This document shows positions 25,133 to 34,566 of a DNA stretch of 64,000 nucleotides, piece by piece (position 1 is the stretch's first letter; every line of letters begins with the position of its first letter). Source of the DNA: Roseivivax jejudonensis (GTDB lineage Bacteria; Pseudomonadota; Alphaproteobacteria; Rhodobacterales; Rhodobacteraceae); the NCBI RefSeq assembly GCF_900172265.1, contig NZ_FWFK01000003.1, positions 1 through 64,000 on the forward strand, given 5' to 3'. Both the position numbers and the translations under genes were made by a program. The notes under the pieces are model-generated. The model saw only the letters and a list, made by a program, of their open reading frames with translations, did no database searches and had not been told where the DNA came from.

Positions 25133-26983
25133 ATGGCATTGAAGGCCAAGGGCCTGTCGAAGGCCTTCGTCTGGGCGCTGATGGGGCTTCTGTTCCTCGG
25201 CCTCATCGGCTTCGGCGCGACCAACCTCTCGGGCACCGTGCGCAGTGTCGGCAGCGTCGGCGACGAGGACATCCCGGTCGACGCCTATTCCCGCGCGCTG
25301 CAGAACCGTATCTCGCAGATGCAGCAGCAGAGCGGCCAGCCGGTGACCCTGGCGCAGCTTCAGGCCGCCGGCATAGACCGACAGATCCTCGGCCAGCTCG
25401 TGCGCGAAACAGCGCTCGACTGGGAGGCCGGCCGCATCGGCATATCGGCGGGCGATTCCGTGCTCGCCGAGGAACTCGCGCGCATCGGCGCGTTCCAGGG
25501 GCCCGACGGGTCGTTCGACCGCGACGCCTACAGCTTTGCGCTGCAGAATGCCGGACTGACCGAATCCGAGTTCGAGGAGGACCTGCGCGACGAGGTCGCC
25601 CGCTCCGTGCTGCAGGCCGCCGTGTCGCAGGGCAATCGCCTGCCCGACGCCTATACCGACACGATCGTCGCCTTCGCCGCCGAGACGCGCGATTTCACCT
25701 GGGCGATCCTCGACCGCGCCGATCTCGAGACCGACATCGCCGAACCGTCCGAGGACGACCTGCAGGCGTGGTACGACGCGAACGTCGACAGCTATACCCG
25801 CCCCGAGACGAAGCGCATGACCTATGCCTGGCTCACGCCCGACATGATCGCCGAGGAGGTCGAGGTGTCAGAGGCGCGCCTGCGCGAGGCCTACGAGGAG
25901 CGCGAGTCGGAGTTCAACCTGCCCGAGCGCCGGATGGTCGAACGGCTCGTGTTTTCGTCCGAAGACGCCGCGGAGGACGCCGCCGCGCGCCTGGCCTCCG
26001 GCGAGACCGATTTCGAGAGCCTCGTCGCCGCGCGCGGGCTGGCGCTCGCCGATATCGACATGGGTGTTGTCACCGAGGATCAGCTCGACGACGCGGCCGC
26101 CGAGGCGGTGTTCGACACTGCCACCGGTGAGGTCGCGGGCCCTGCGCCCTCTCCGCTCGGTCCCGCGCTCTACCGCGTCAACGCCCAGCTCTCGGCGCAG
26201 TCCACGCCCTTCGAGGAGGCCGTGCCGGCGCTGCGCGACTCGCTGGTGCTCGACGAGGCGCGCCGGGTGATCGATTCCCAGATCGAGGATCTGGACAATC
26301 GTCTCGCCGGCGGCGCCACGCTCGAGGATCTCGCGGCCGAGACCGACATGCAGTTGGGCGAGATCGACTACGCCGGCCAGAACGGCGACGGCATCGCCGG
26401 CTATCCGGCCTTCGCCGAACTGGCCGACGACCTGACGCCGAACGACTATCCCGAGATCGCCGAAACCGGCGACGGCGGCATCTTTGCCGCCCGCGTCGAC
26501 GAGGTGCTCCCCGAGGCGCCGCGCCCGTTCGACGAGGTGCGCGACCGCGTGCGCACCGGATGGGAACGCGCGCAGGTGACCGAGGCGCTGTCCGAGCGCG
26601 CCGAGCGGCTCGCCGGGGAGCTGCGTGACGGCGCGGGGTTCGAGGCTGCGGGCCTCGAGCCGACCACGCTCGAGGCGGTGGGCCGCTCGACCCCGCTCGA
26701 CGCCCTGCCCTCCGGCGCGGTGGAACGGATCTTCGAACTGGAGGAAGGTGAGGTCGCGATCATCCGCGGCCAGGGCCGCGTCGCACTGGTGCGTCTCGAC
26801 GCCGTCGTTCCGGCCGATCTCGAAAGCCCCGAGGCGCAGCAGATCGTGGAGCGCCTGCGCCAGCAGGCATCGGGCGACATCGCCGCCGATCTCGTGCAGG
26901 CGCTGACCGCCGACATCCAGACGCGGGCCGGCGTCCAGATCGACCAGCAGGCGCTGAACGCCGTCCACAGCCAGATGCAGTGA
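25133..26983 (+). CDS. ppiD: PpiD/SurA-like peptidylprolyl isomerase, membrane-anchored periplasmic chaperone
   Basis: A 616-residue protein with one N-terminal membrane anchor (FVWALMGLLFLGLIGFGATNL, about residues 12-32), a SurA_N-like chaperone domain (residues about 40-180) and a parvulin-like region (about 255-360) with weak rotamase motifs. The C-terminal half repeats the chaperone-like helical pattern. PpiD homologues help newly translocated proteins fold near SecYEG. The start at 25133 (GGAAGGATATCCGC before ATG) removes a long upstream shadow. A strong terminator follows. The parvulin active-site residues are poorly conserved, so it may be chiefly a chaperone, as for E. coli PpiD. 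Confidence 0.88.
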   Translation: MALKAKGLSKAFVWALMGLLFLGLIGFGATNLSGTVRSVGSVGDEDIPVDAYSRALQNRISQMQQQSGQPVTLAQLQAAGIDRQILGQLVRETALDWEAGRIGISAGDSVLAEELARIGAFQGPDGSFDRDAYSFALQNAGLTESEFEEDLRDEVARSVLQAAVSQGNRLPDAYTDTIVAFAAETRDFTWAILDRADLETDIAEPSEDDLQAWYDANVDSYTRPETKRMTYAWLTPDMIAEEVEVSEARLREAYEERESEFNLPERRMVERLVFSSEDAAEDAAARLASGETDFESLVAARGLALADIDMGVVTEDQLDDAAAEAVFDTATGEVAGPAPSPLGPALYRVNAQLSAQSTPFEEAVPALRDSLVLDEARRVIDSQIEDLDNRLAGGATLEDLAAETDMQLGEIDYAGQNGDGIAGYPAFAELADDLTPNDYPEIAETGDGGIFAARVDEVLPEAPRPFDEVRDRVRTGWERAQVTEALSERAERLAGELRDGAGFEAAGLEPTTLEAVGRSTPLDALPSGAVERIFELEEGEVAIIRGQGRVALVRLDAVVPADLESPEAQQIVERLRQQASGDIAADLVQALTADIQTRAGVQIDQQALNAVHSQMQ

Positions 26984-27032
26984 ACCTGCGGGTGGCGTAC
27001 CGGCGCCGCCCGTCCCCGCACATCGGGACATG

Positions 27033-27075
27033 AAAAAGCCGCCGCGCGAGGTTTCGTCTCGCGCGGCGGCTTTGG
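27033..27075. terminator. Bidirectional terminator between ppiD and dctD
   Basis: AAAAA-GCCGCCGCGCGAG (27038-27050), a 7-base loop and CTCGCGCGGCGGC (27058-27070)-TTT form a perfect 13-bp stem with A and T tracts on the two sides. It therefore serves both convergent genes. Confidence 0.9.
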
Positions 27076-27084
27076 TTTGTGAGG

Positions 27085-28419
27085 TCAGATGTAGTCGGCG
27101 CGCTGCAGGCCGTACTTGGCCATCTTCTCGTTCAGCGTCCGGCGCGGCAGGCAGAGTTCTTCCATCACCGAAGAGATCGAGCCCTTGTGCCGCCGCATCG
27201 TGTTGTCGATGAGCATCCGCTCGAACGCCTCCACGTATTCCTTCAGCGGCTTGCCCTCGGTGGTCATCACCGGGCGCATTTCCTCGTGGTCGTTCATCAG
27301 CAGCGACGCGATCGTGCCGGTGCCGCGGCGCGACTGCAGCGTCGCGCGCTCGGCGAGGTTGATGAGCTGCCGCACGTTCCCGGGCCACGGCGCCTGCAGT
27401 AGCTGCGCCGCCTCCTGCGCCGACACTTCCGGTGCGTCGCAGCCATACTCGTCGGCGTATTGCTCGGACAGCCGCGTGAAGAGCGTCAGGATGTCCTCGC
27501 CCCGCTGGCGGAGTGGCGGCACGGTAATCCGCAACGCTGCCAGCCGATAGAACAGGTCCGACCGCAGCGCCGTCTCGCAGGTCTTGCCCTCGTCCTGCAG
27601 GTTGCAGATCGCGACGATGCGCGTCTCGGGCGGATTGCCCTGCTCGTTGATGATCGATTGCAGGCGCGCCTGCGCATGGTCCGACAGCGCCTCGATATCC
27701 TCGAGCACCAGCGTGCCGCCGCGTGCGTCCTCGATCGCCGGAAGCTGCGTGTCGCCGTCCTCCATCGGGCCGAACAGCCGCTTCAGCAGCGTGGCTTCGT
27801 CCATCGCGGCGCAGGGCAGCAGCACGAACTTCTTGCCCGCACGGCTGCCCACCGCGTGAAGCGCGTGCGCCACGAGGGTCTTGCCCGTCCCGGTCTCGCC
27901 GTCGATCAGCACGTGACCGTCGGCCTGGCCGAGATCGAGGATATCCTCGCGCAGCCGTTCCATCGCCGGCGACGAGCCGATCAGCTTCTGCATGATCTGC
28001 GTGCCGTCGGACAGTTCGCGCCGCAGTTGCCGGTTGTCGAGCGTCAGCCGCCGCGCGGCCGTCGCCTTCTTCGCCAGCTCCGACATGCGGTCGGGATTGA
28101 ACGGCTTTTCCAGGAAGTCGAAGGCGCCGATGCGCATCGCCTCCACCGCCATCGGCACGTCGCCGTGCCCGGTGATCATGATGACCGGCAGCGCGCTGTC
28201 GACCCCCATGAGCTTTTTCAGGAAGGCGATCCCGTCCATGCCGGGCATCTTGATGTCGGAGATGACGATGCCGGGATAATCCGTGCCGAGGCTCGACAGC
28301 GCCTCCTCGGCGCTCGCGAAGCTTTCGGTGTCGTATCCCGACAGGGCCAGCCACTGGCTGATCGACTGGCGCATGTCCTTTTCGTCATCGACGATCGCAA
28401 TCTTCATGGCCTTGGCCAT
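27085..28419 (-). CDS. dctD: DctD-like response regulator with degenerate sigma-54 activator domain
   Basis: A 444-residue response regulator: receiver domain (1-120) with phospho-acceptor D55 in VISDIKMPGMDG, AAA+ domain with Walker A GETGTGKT (174-181) and GGTLVLEDIE in place of the usual Walker B LDEI, and a Fis-type HTH at the C terminus (SSVMEELCLPRRTLNEKM). The sigma-54 contact motif GAFTGA, expected between residues about 215 and 230, is missing: LFGPMEDGDTQLPAIED replaces it. It may therefore not activate sigma-54 holoenzyme in the normal way. It forms an operon with dctB 6 bp upstream and probably senses C4-dicarboxylates. No dctPQM genes are in the window. Confidence 0.88.
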   Translation of the reverse strand: MAKAMKIAIVDDEKDMRQSISQWLALSGYDTESFASAEEALSSLGTDYPGIVISDIKMPGMDGIAFLKKLMGVDSALPVIMITGHGDVPMAVEAMRIGAFDFLEKPFNPDRMSELAKKATAARRLTLDNRQLRRELSDGTQIMQKLIGSSPAMERLREDILDLGQADGHVLIDGETGTGKTLVAHALHAVGSRAGKKFVLLPCAAMDEATLLKRLFGPMEDGDTQLPAIEDARGGTLVLEDIEALSDHAQARLQSIINEQGNPPETRIVAICNLQDEGKTCETALRSDLFYRLAALRITVPPLRQRGEDILTLFTRLSEQYADEYGCDAPEVSAQEAAQLLQAPWPGNVRQLINLAERATLQSRRGTGTIASLLMNDHEEMRPVMTTEGKPLKEYVEAFERMLIDNTMRRHKGSISSVMEELCLPRRTLNEKMAKYGLQRADYI

Positions 28420-28425
28420 CGCGTT

Positions 28426-30192
28426 TCACTCCGCGGCTTGTTGGTCTTGTTCCCTCAGGATCGGCAGCTGCATCTCGAAAACCGCCCCGCCCCCTTCCGC
28501 GTTCCGCGCAGTGAGGCGACCGCCGAGGTCGGCGACGATCCCGGAGGAGATGGCGAGGCCGAGGCCGGTGCCGTCTCCGGGTTGCTTGGTGGTGTAGAAC
28601 GGCTCGAACAGCGCATCGAGATCCTCGATCCCGTGGCCGTTGTCGCGAACCGACAGGGTCGCTGTCTCGCCCTCGGCCAGCAGCACTTCGATTTCGGGAT
28701 TGCGCACGCCCTTCGTCGCGTCGAGCGCGTTGCGCAGAAGGTTCACGAGCACCTGCTCGATGCGCACCCGGTCGCCCAGCACACGGACGGGATGCTCGGG
28801 CGCGATCCGGCTGATGCGGACCTTTCGGCTCTTGAGTTGCGGCTCCATCATCGACAGGGCAGACCCCAGCGCCTCGCCCATGTCCACCGGGCTCAGCCGG
28901 TCGGCGCCCTTGCGTGCATAGGACTTGAGTTGCCGGGTGATCGCCCCCATGCGCTCGATCAGGTCGTCGATGCGATGGAACGCGGTCTGCGCCTCTTCGG
29001 GCCGGTTCCGCCGCAGCAGAAGGCGCGCACCGGCCAGGTAGGTCTTCATCGCCGCGAGCGGCTGGTTCAGCTCGTGGCTCACCGCTGCCGACATCTCGCC
29101 GAGCGCGGCGAGCTTCGAGCTCTGCTCGAGCGTCTGCTCGGCGACGGCGAGGTTCTCCTGCACGCGCTCGCGCTCCGCGATCTCGCGCTGGAGCCGCACG
29201 TTCAGCCGCCGCAGCTCCGCGCTCTCGCGCTGGAACAGCGCCATGCGCAGCGCGGTCTTGCGGCTGAGCGCGTAGAACGCCAGTGCCGCCAGCAGCGCGA
29301 AGACCATGATCTCGAGCGCCAGGACCGCGTTCACGCGCTCGCGCACGCTCGCATAGGTCGTGAAGGACGAGATCGACCAGCCCCGGAATGCCAGGTTGCT
29401 GTCGACGCGCATCACAGCTTCGCCGCGCAGGTAGGCATCGGCCGACACCGCGGTCCAGTCCGCCGTGGCCTGGATCGCGCGTTCGATCGCGGTGTCCGGC
29501 GGCTGCCGCTCGAGCGCCTCGGCCACTTGCAGTCCGCGCCAGCGTGGTTCGGTGGCGAGGATGATCTGTCCCTCGCTGTTCGTCACAAGAACCGCGTCGG
29601 TGACGCCCGACCACGCCCGTTCGAACTTGCCGAGGTCGAGCTCGACGAGGATCACGCCGAGGATCGTGCCGCCCGCCGACACGCGGCTCGAGTAGTAGAA
29701 ACTGAAATCGCCGGTCTCGCGCTGGCGCGTGGTGAACACCTTGGCGTTGGAACGCAGCGCGTCCACGAAATACGGCGCCTGCCGGTGGTTCTCGCCCAGC
29801 CGGTTGCGGTCGGTCGCCGCGACGGTCCGCCCGTCGCGATCGAGAAGCATCAGCGACGCCCCGCCGATCTGCTCCGCGTAGAACATCAGCCGCTGCGAAC
29901 TCTGCACGAACTCGTCGGCCTGCAGCGCATTGATCAGCGTCTGATCGAGGGCCAGAAGCTCCGGCACGATGGCGTTCCGCCGGATCTCGGCCAGCAGGTT
30001 GCCGGAATAGAGCGCGAGCCGCAGCTCGGCGCGGTTGCGCGTCGTTTCGGTGAATCGCTGGGTCAGCAGGTGGTTCGTCACCCACACGGTCGCGACCGCC
30101 GCCGCGAAGAGCACCAGCAGCGCGGCCCTGACCCGCCAGCTCAGCGGGCCCGGCCCCGCCTGCTCGTCGCTCGTGTCTTCAGCGTCCGACAT
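28426..30192 (-). CDS. dctB: DctB-like sensor histidine kinase
   Basis: A 588-residue kinase with two membrane segments (about residues 22-40 and 292-312) flanking a periplasmic double-Cache/PAS-like sensor region. YYSSRV and LGENHRQAPYF resemble the DctB ligand domain for C4-dicarboxylates. After a coiled-coil linker (residues 320-370) comes HisKA with H-box AAVSHELNQPLAAMKTYLAGARLL, then the N-box LVNLLRNALDA and G-boxes DNGHGI and GTGLGLAIS. It would autophosphorylate and pass phosphate to the DctD-like regulator 6 bp downstream. Confidence 0.9.
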   Translation of the reverse strand: MSDAEDTSDEQAGPGPLSWRVRAALLVLFAAAVATVWVTNHLLTQRFTETTRNRAELRLALYSGNLLAEIRRNAIVPELLALDQTLINALQADEFVQSSQRLMFYAEQIGGASLMLLDRDGRTVAATDRNRLGENHRQAPYFVDALRSNAKVFTTRQRETGDFSFYYSSRVSAGGTILGVILVELDLGKFERAWSGVTDAVLVTNSEGQIILATEPRWRGLQVAEALERQPPDTAIERAIQATADWTAVSADAYLRGEAVMRVDSNLAFRGWSISSFTTYASVRERVNAVLALEIMVFALLAALAFYALSRKTALRMALFQRESAELRRLNVRLQREIAERERVQENLAVAEQTLEQSSKLAALGEMSAAVSHELNQPLAAMKTYLAGARLLLRRNRPEEAQTAFHRIDDLIERMGAITRQLKSYARKGADRLSPVDMGEALGSALSMMEPQLKSRKVRISRIAPEHPVRVLGDRVRIEQVLVNLLRNALDATKGVRNPEIEVLLAEGETATLSVRDNGHGIEDLDALFEPFYTTKQPGDGTGLGLAISSGIVADLGGRLTARNAEGGGAVFEMQLPILREQDQQAAE

Positions 30193-30228
30193 GCACAGAT
30201 GCTACGCGGCGCCCGGCACGCTCACAAG

Positions 30229-30897
30229 TCAAGCGGGATCCATCGCGGCGGTCAGATGGGCGAAAAGCCGCTGCCCGTCGGTCCCGCCATGCCCCCTGTC
30301 CGCGGCGCGCTCGGGATGCGGCATCATTCCCAGCACGCGCCGGTTCTCCGACAGGATCCCGGCGATGTCGCGCACCGACCCGTTGGGATTGTCGCCGTAG
30401 CGGAACGCGACACGGTCCTCGCCCTCCAGCCGGTCGAGCGTGCCGGCATCCGCGATGTAGTTGCCGTCGTGATGCGCGATCGGCACGTCGATCCGCTCGC
30501 CCGCGGCGTAGCCGGCGGTGAACACGCTGTCGGCGGTCCCGACGGTCAGCGGCACGGTCCGGCAGATGTATTTCAGACCCGCGTTGCGCAGCAGAGCGCC
30601 CGGCAGAAGCCCGGTCTCGGTCAGGATCTGGAAACCGTTGCACACCCCGAGGACGTAGCCGCCGCGCTCGGCATGGCGGATGACGGCGCCGATCACCGGC
30701 GATGTCGCGGCGATCGCGCCGCAGCGCAGGTAGTCGCCGTAGGAGAACCCGCCCGGTACGCCCACGAGGTCGGTACCCTCGGGAAGCGCGGTATCCTTGT
30801 GCCAGACCATCGTGGTCTCGATGCCGGCGGCCTCGAGCGCGACGGCGAGGTCGCGGTCGCAGTTGGAGCCCGGGAAGACGATGACGGCCGCGCGCAT
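30229..30897 (-). CDS. purQ: Phosphoribosylformylglycinamidine synthase, glutaminase subunit
   Basis: A 222-residue class I glutaminase subunit of FGAM synthase, the fourth step of purine synthesis. The start is [17 protein letters not shown]. The nucleophile Cys is in GVCNGFQIL and the His/Glu pair is in [10 protein letters not shown]. The ATG at 30897 overlaps the purS stop codon (TGATG), so PurS and PurQ are coupled. The third component, PurL, is not in the window. Confidence 0.95.
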   Translation of the reverse strand: MRAAVIVFPGSNCDRDLAVALEAAGIETTMVWHKDTALPEGTDLVGVPGGFSYGDYLRCGAIAATSPVIGAVIRHAERGGYVLGVCNGFQILTETGLLPGALLRNAGLKYICRTVPLTVGTADSVFTAGYAAGERIDVPIAHHDGNYIADAGTLDRLEGEDRVAFRYGDNPNGSVRDIAGILSENRRVLGMMPHPERAADRGHGGTDGQRLFAHLTAAMDPA

Positions 30898-31127
30898 CAC
30901 AGGGTCTCGATCCGGTAGCTTTCGATCACCGTGTTCGCGAGAAGCCGCTCGCACATCTCGGCGATCCGCGCCTCCGACGTTCCATCGGCGAGGTCGAGCT
31001 CGATCACCTTGCCCTGCCGCACGCCGTCGACGCCGTCGAACCCCATCGCCCCGAGCGCGTGGCGCACCGCCTCGCCCTGCGGGTCGAGCACACCGTCCTT
31101 CAGCATCACGTGCACCCGTGCCTTCAT
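30897..31127 (-). CDS. purS: Phosphoribosylformylglycinamidine synthase subunit PurS
   Basis: A 76-residue PurS, the small dimeric subunit that bridges PurQ and PurL. It shows the typical pattern [36 protein letters not shown] and [17 protein letters not shown]. It ends by overlapping the purQ start by one base. purC lies 136 bp upstream on the same strand, giving the order purC-purS-purQ. Confidence 0.95.
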   Translation of the reverse strand: MKARVHVMLKDGVLDPQGEAVRHALGAMGFDGVDGVRQGKVIELDLADGTSEARIAEMCERLLANTVIESYRIETL

Positions 31128-31263
31128 GCTTCGTCTCCTTCGATCCGGCGCGGGCCGCGGACCGGGGCGGCATCCCTCGCCGCCGCCGTCACGTGCGACC
31201 CGGCCCCCGCGTCTTCTTGGCTGAAGTGGTCAGTACCCGGACGTTGCCGCCGGTCTTTCGCTT

Positions 31264-32025
31264 TCAATTGATCAGCGTGGGCTTCGTGATCGGCGCGGCG
31301 TTCTTGGGCATCACGCCAAGACGACGCGCCACTTCGGTATAGGCATCGGCCAGGTCGCCCAGGTCGCGGCGGAACACGTCCTTGTCGAGCTTCTGGCCGG
31401 TCTCGGCATCCCACAGCCGACAGCTGTCGGGCGAGATCTCGTCAGCCACGATCAGGCGCTGGAAATCGCCGTCGAAGACCCGCCCGATCTCGATCTTGAA
31501 ATCCACGAGCCGGATGCCGACCGCGATCATCACGCCGGACAGGAAATCGTTGACCCGGAGCGCGAGGCTCAGGATGTCGTCCATGTCCTGCTGGCTGGCC
31601 CAGCCGAACGCGGCGATGTGTTCCTCGGTGACCAACGGATCGCCGAGCTTGTCGTCCTTGTAGTAGTATTCGACGATCGGGCGCGGCAACGCGGAGCCTT
31701 CCTCGAGCCCGAGCCGCTTGGCCAGCGAGCCCGCCGCGACGTTGCGCACGACCACCTCGAGCGGGATGATCTCGCACGAGCGCACCAGCTGCTCGCGCAT
31801 GTTCAGTCGCCGGATGAAGTGGGTCGGGATGCCGACGTTGTTCAGCCCGGTCATGAAGAACTCGGACAGGCGGTTGTTCAGCACGCCCTTGCCGTCGATC
31901 ACGTCACGTTTCTCGGCGTTGAAGGCGGTGGCGTCGTCCTTGAAGTACTGGACGATCGTCCCGGGCTCCGGGCCCTCGTAGAGAATCTTCGCCTTGCCTT
32001 CGTAGATCTTCTTGCGACGCGCCAT
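31264..32025 (-). CDS. purC: SAICAR synthetase (phosphoribosylaminoimidazole-succinocarboxamide synthase)
   Basis: A 253-residue ATP-dependent ligase joining CAIR and aspartate. It starts [18 protein letters not shown], the family's nucleotide-binding start, and has [28 protein letters not shown] and [10 protein letters not shown]. The start at 32025 is taken because homologues begin at [11 protein letters not shown]; a longer open frame upstream is not supported. The aspartate it uses is also the product of the beta-hydroxyaspartate cycle encoded at 41-46 kb. Confidence 0.95.
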   Translation of the reverse strand: MARRKKIYEGKAKILYEGPEPGTIVQYFKDDATAFNAEKRDVIDGKGVLNNRLSEFFMTGLNNVGIPTHFIRRLNMREQLVRSCEIIPLEVVVRNVAAGSLAKRLGLEEGSALPRPIVEYYYKDDKLGDPLVTEEHIAAFGWASQQDMDDILSLALRVNDFLSGVMIAVGIRLVDFKIEIGRVFDGDFQRLIVADEISPDSCRLWDAETGQKLDKDVFRRDLGDLADAYTEVARRLGVMPKNAAPITKPTLIN

Positions 32026-32186
32026 GACGGCCCTTTCGATGATGGGTTGCAACAGGCATGCCCCCGCACGCGTCCCTTTAGTCCAAGCCCCGTGCACTCG
32101 CAAGCGGCGTAGGCCGCGCATGACTTGCGCCGGACGCGGCAGAGCGGCATACCCGGAACGGGATCCAACAGGCCAGGACCGGGACA

Positions 32187-32501
32187 ATGAGTACCTTCGA
32201 CGATCGCGAAAGCGCCTTCGAGAACAAGTTTGCCCATGACGAGGAGATGAAGTTCCGCGCAGAGGCGCGTCGCAACAAGCTGCTCGGGCTGTGGGCCGCG
32301 GAGAAGCTCGGCCTTTCGGGCGCCGACGCCGACGCCTACGCCAAGGAAGTGGTGAAGGCCGATTTCGAGGAGGCCGGCCACGAGGACGTCGTGCGCAAGG
32401 TCGCGGGCGATCTCGGCGACAAGTCGTCGCCGGACGAGATCCGCGCGCGGATGGCCGAGTGCCTGCTCGAGGCCAAGAAGCAGCTCACCGAGGAACACTG
32501 A
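32187..32501 (+). CDS. F1-ATPase inhibitor subunit zeta (DUF1476)
   Basis: A 104-residue helical protein with the DUF1476 pattern: an N-terminal inhibitory region ([42 protein letters not shown]) and a four-helix domain behind it. In Paracoccus denitrificans this protein, the zeta subunit, blocks the hydrolytic direction of the F1Fo-ATP synthase. It is restricted to Alphaproteobacteria and is one of the taxonomic clues in this window. It is divergent from purC. Confidence 0.92.
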   Translation: MSTFDDRESAFENKFAHDEEMKFRAEARRNKLLGLWAAEKLGLSGADADAYAKEVVKADFEEAGHEDVVRKVAGDLGDKSSPDEIRARMAECLLEAKKQLTEEH

Positions 32502-32661
32502 GCCGGCGGCGGCGCGCGACCGGGGAGCCTACGCGCCCCGGCCCCGCCCAGCCTATCGGGGGCGGCGGCAGACCTAAGACCTTTCGGCAAGTGACCAGGG
32601 CGCGCGAAGTCGATAGCGTTCGAGGACCGCAAGACGTCACGACCCAGCCCCGGACCCACCG

Positions 32662-33345
32662 ATGACCCGGACCGCCGAAGCGCAGATCTCCACCGTGCCG
32701 ACCTCGGCGCTCGTCGTCGACGACCATCCGCTGTTTTGCGATGCGCTGACGCTCACGCTCAATTCCATCGCCGACTTCGAACGGATCGAGACAGCCGGCA
32801 CGCTCGAGGCCGCGCTGGCGGTTCTGCAGTCGGACCCGGTCGATTTCGTCGTGCTCGACCTCAACCTGCCGGACGTGAACGGGCTCGACGGGCTGGTGCG
32901 GCTGCGCCGGGCCGCGCCACGCGCCGCGATCCTGGTCGCCTCGTCGATGGCCGACAACCGCATGATCTGCCAGGCGCTGAAGGCCGGGGCCAACGGCTTC
33001 GTGCCCAAGCACTCCCAGCGCGGCGTCTTCCGCCGCGCGTTCGAGGCCGTGGTCGCGGGCCAGTCCTTCGTGCCCGAAAGCTACATCGATCCCGAGGGCG
33101 GCGCCGACGGGTCGGACACGCTCGCGCGCCTCGCGACGCTCACCAACCAGCAGGCCCGCATCCTCGCACTGATCTGCGAGGGCAAGCTCAACAAGCAGAT
33201 CGCCTACGAACTTTCTATTGCCGAGACCACGGTCAAGGCGCACGTGACCGCGATCATGCGCAAGCTCGGCGTCCAGAGCCGGACGCAAGCGGTGCTGATC
33301 GCAAACGACGCCAGCTTCGCGCGGGTCTTGCCAACCGAAGAATGA
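32662..33345 (+). CDS. LuxR/NarL-family response regulator next to FIST protein
   Basis: A 227-residue two-domain regulator: receiver (about residues 15-130) with D66 in VVLDLNLPDVNG, and a LuxR-type HTH at the end (LTNQQARILALICEGKLNKQIAYELSIAETTVKAHVTAIMRKL). Its stop overlaps the frame of the FIST gene, and a hybrid kinase follows. In Pseudomonas a similar set of a FIST protein (NosP), its kinase NahK and a LuxR-family regulator acts together in nitric-oxide and ethanol-oxidation signalling. That parallel supports the assignment as partner of the hybrid kinase; the target genes are unknown. Confidence 0.9.
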   Translation: MTRTAEAQISTVPTSALVVDDHPLFCDALTLTLNSIADFERIETAGTLEAALAVLQSDPVDFVVLDLNLPDVNGLDGLVRLRRAAPRAAILVASSMADNRMICQALKAGANGFVPKHSQRGVFRRAFEAVVAGQSFVPESYIDPEGGADGSDTLARLATLTNQQARILALICEGKLNKQIAYELSIAETTVKAHVTAIMRKLGVQSRTQAVLIANDASFARVLPTEE

Positions 33346-33389
33346 CACGCCTATCCTGCATCCCAGCTTTTGGGAGGAAAGGCGACATA

Positions 33390-34562
33390 TTGGACGGAGG
33401 CCGGCACGGCGGTGCGCCGGGGGCCGATGCCGTGGACGAGATCCTGCGCGTGGCGCAGGCCTCGGCGTCAGCCCCCAGCCCTCTTGACGATGTGGTCCGT
33501 GGACTGGGTCCGGGACCGTTCGCGCTCGTGTGCCTCTTCGTGTCGCCCGACGCCGATTTCGTCGCCCTTTCGGCGGACGCGCCTGCCCGCTTCGGCGACG
33601 CCGACGTCATCGCCTGCACCACGGCCGGTGAGATCGGGCGCGACGGCTACGAAGACGGCCAGATCATCGCCATCGCCTTCCCGTCCGACCTCTTCGCCGT
33701 CGACACCTACACGGTCGAGGGACTCGACACGCTCGACGAAAGCCGCATCACGGACGAGCTGATCCAGAGGCGCATCGCGCTGGCCAATGCGGCCGCGCCC
33801 GAGATGGAATCCGAGTTCGCCTTCCTGCTCGTCGACGGTCTGTCGATGCGCGAGGAATACCTCGCTGCGATGCTGTCTCGGGGGCTGGGCTCGATGCCGC
33901 TCTTCGGCGGATCGGCCGGCGACGGAGAGCGCTTCGGCGCGACGTGGCTGATGCGGAACGGCCGCGTCCTGCGGAACGCCGCGCTGGTGTCGCTCGTCCG
34001 CTCGCGATGCCCGGTGCGGGTCTTCACGCTCGATCACCTGACCCCCACCGCGACGCGGATGGTCGTGACCGCCGCCGACCCGGCGCGCCGCGTGGTGCGT
34101 GAGATCAACGCCGAACCGGCCGCGCGCGAATACGCGCGCCTTCTGGGCAAGGATCCAGCACAGCTCGATCCCTTCACGTTCGCGGCCTATCCCGTCGCCG
34201 TGCGCCTTGGCGACACGCACCATGTGCGCGCCATCCGGCAGGTGGGCGACAACGAAGAGCTCGTCTTCTTCTCGGCGATCGAGGAAGGCATGGTGCTGAC
34301 CCTCGCCCATCCCGAGGACATGGCCGAGCATCTGGACCGCAGCCTTGCGGCGCTGGCCGAAGAGCGGGCCCCCGCGCACGTCCTTGCCTGCGATTGCATC
34401 CTGCGCAGGATCGCCGCCGGTCAGAGCCAGCAGACCCGCGCGATCAGCCGCATCCTCGCCCTGCACAACGTCAGCGGCTTCTCCACCTACGGAGAGCAAT
34501 ACGGCGGGCTGCACGTCAACCAGACCCTGACAGGCGTCGCCATCTATCCGCCGGAGCGATGA
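33390..34562 (+). CDS. FIST domain sensor protein (NosP-like)
   Basis: A 390-residue soluble protein with FIST_N (about residues 25-215) and FIST_C (about 225-365) domains. The GGSAGDGERFGATWLM and CDCILRRIA segments are typical. FIST proteins bind small ligands; NosP of Pseudomonas is a haem-based NO sensor that inhibits its neighbour kinase NahK. The TTG at 33390 follows GGGAGGAAAGG and is preferred. An ATG at 33342 overlapping the previous stop codon would add 16 residues written in rare codons (CTA, AGG, ATA). The hybrid kinase gene begins 4 bp after the stop. The ligand here is not shown by the sequence. Confidence 0.83.
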   Translation: MDGGRHGGAPGADAVDEILRVAQASASAPSPLDDVVRGLGPGPFALVCLFVSPDADFVALSADAPARFGDADVIACTTAGEIGRDGYEDGQIIAIAFPSDLFAVDTYTVEGLDTLDESRITDELIQRRIALANAAAPEMESEFAFLLVDGLSMREEYLAAMLSRGLGSMPLFGGSAGDGERFGATWLMRNGRVLRNAALVSLVRSRCPVRVFTLDHLTPTATRMVVTAADPARRVVREINAEPAAREYARLLGKDPAQLDPFTFAAYPVAVRLGDTHHVRAIRQVGDNEELVFFSAIEEGMVLTLAHPEDMAEHLDRSLAALAEERAPAHVLACDCILRRIAAGQSQQTRAISRILALHNVSGFSTYGEQYGGLHVNQTLTGVAIYPPER

Positions 34563-34566
34563 GCCG

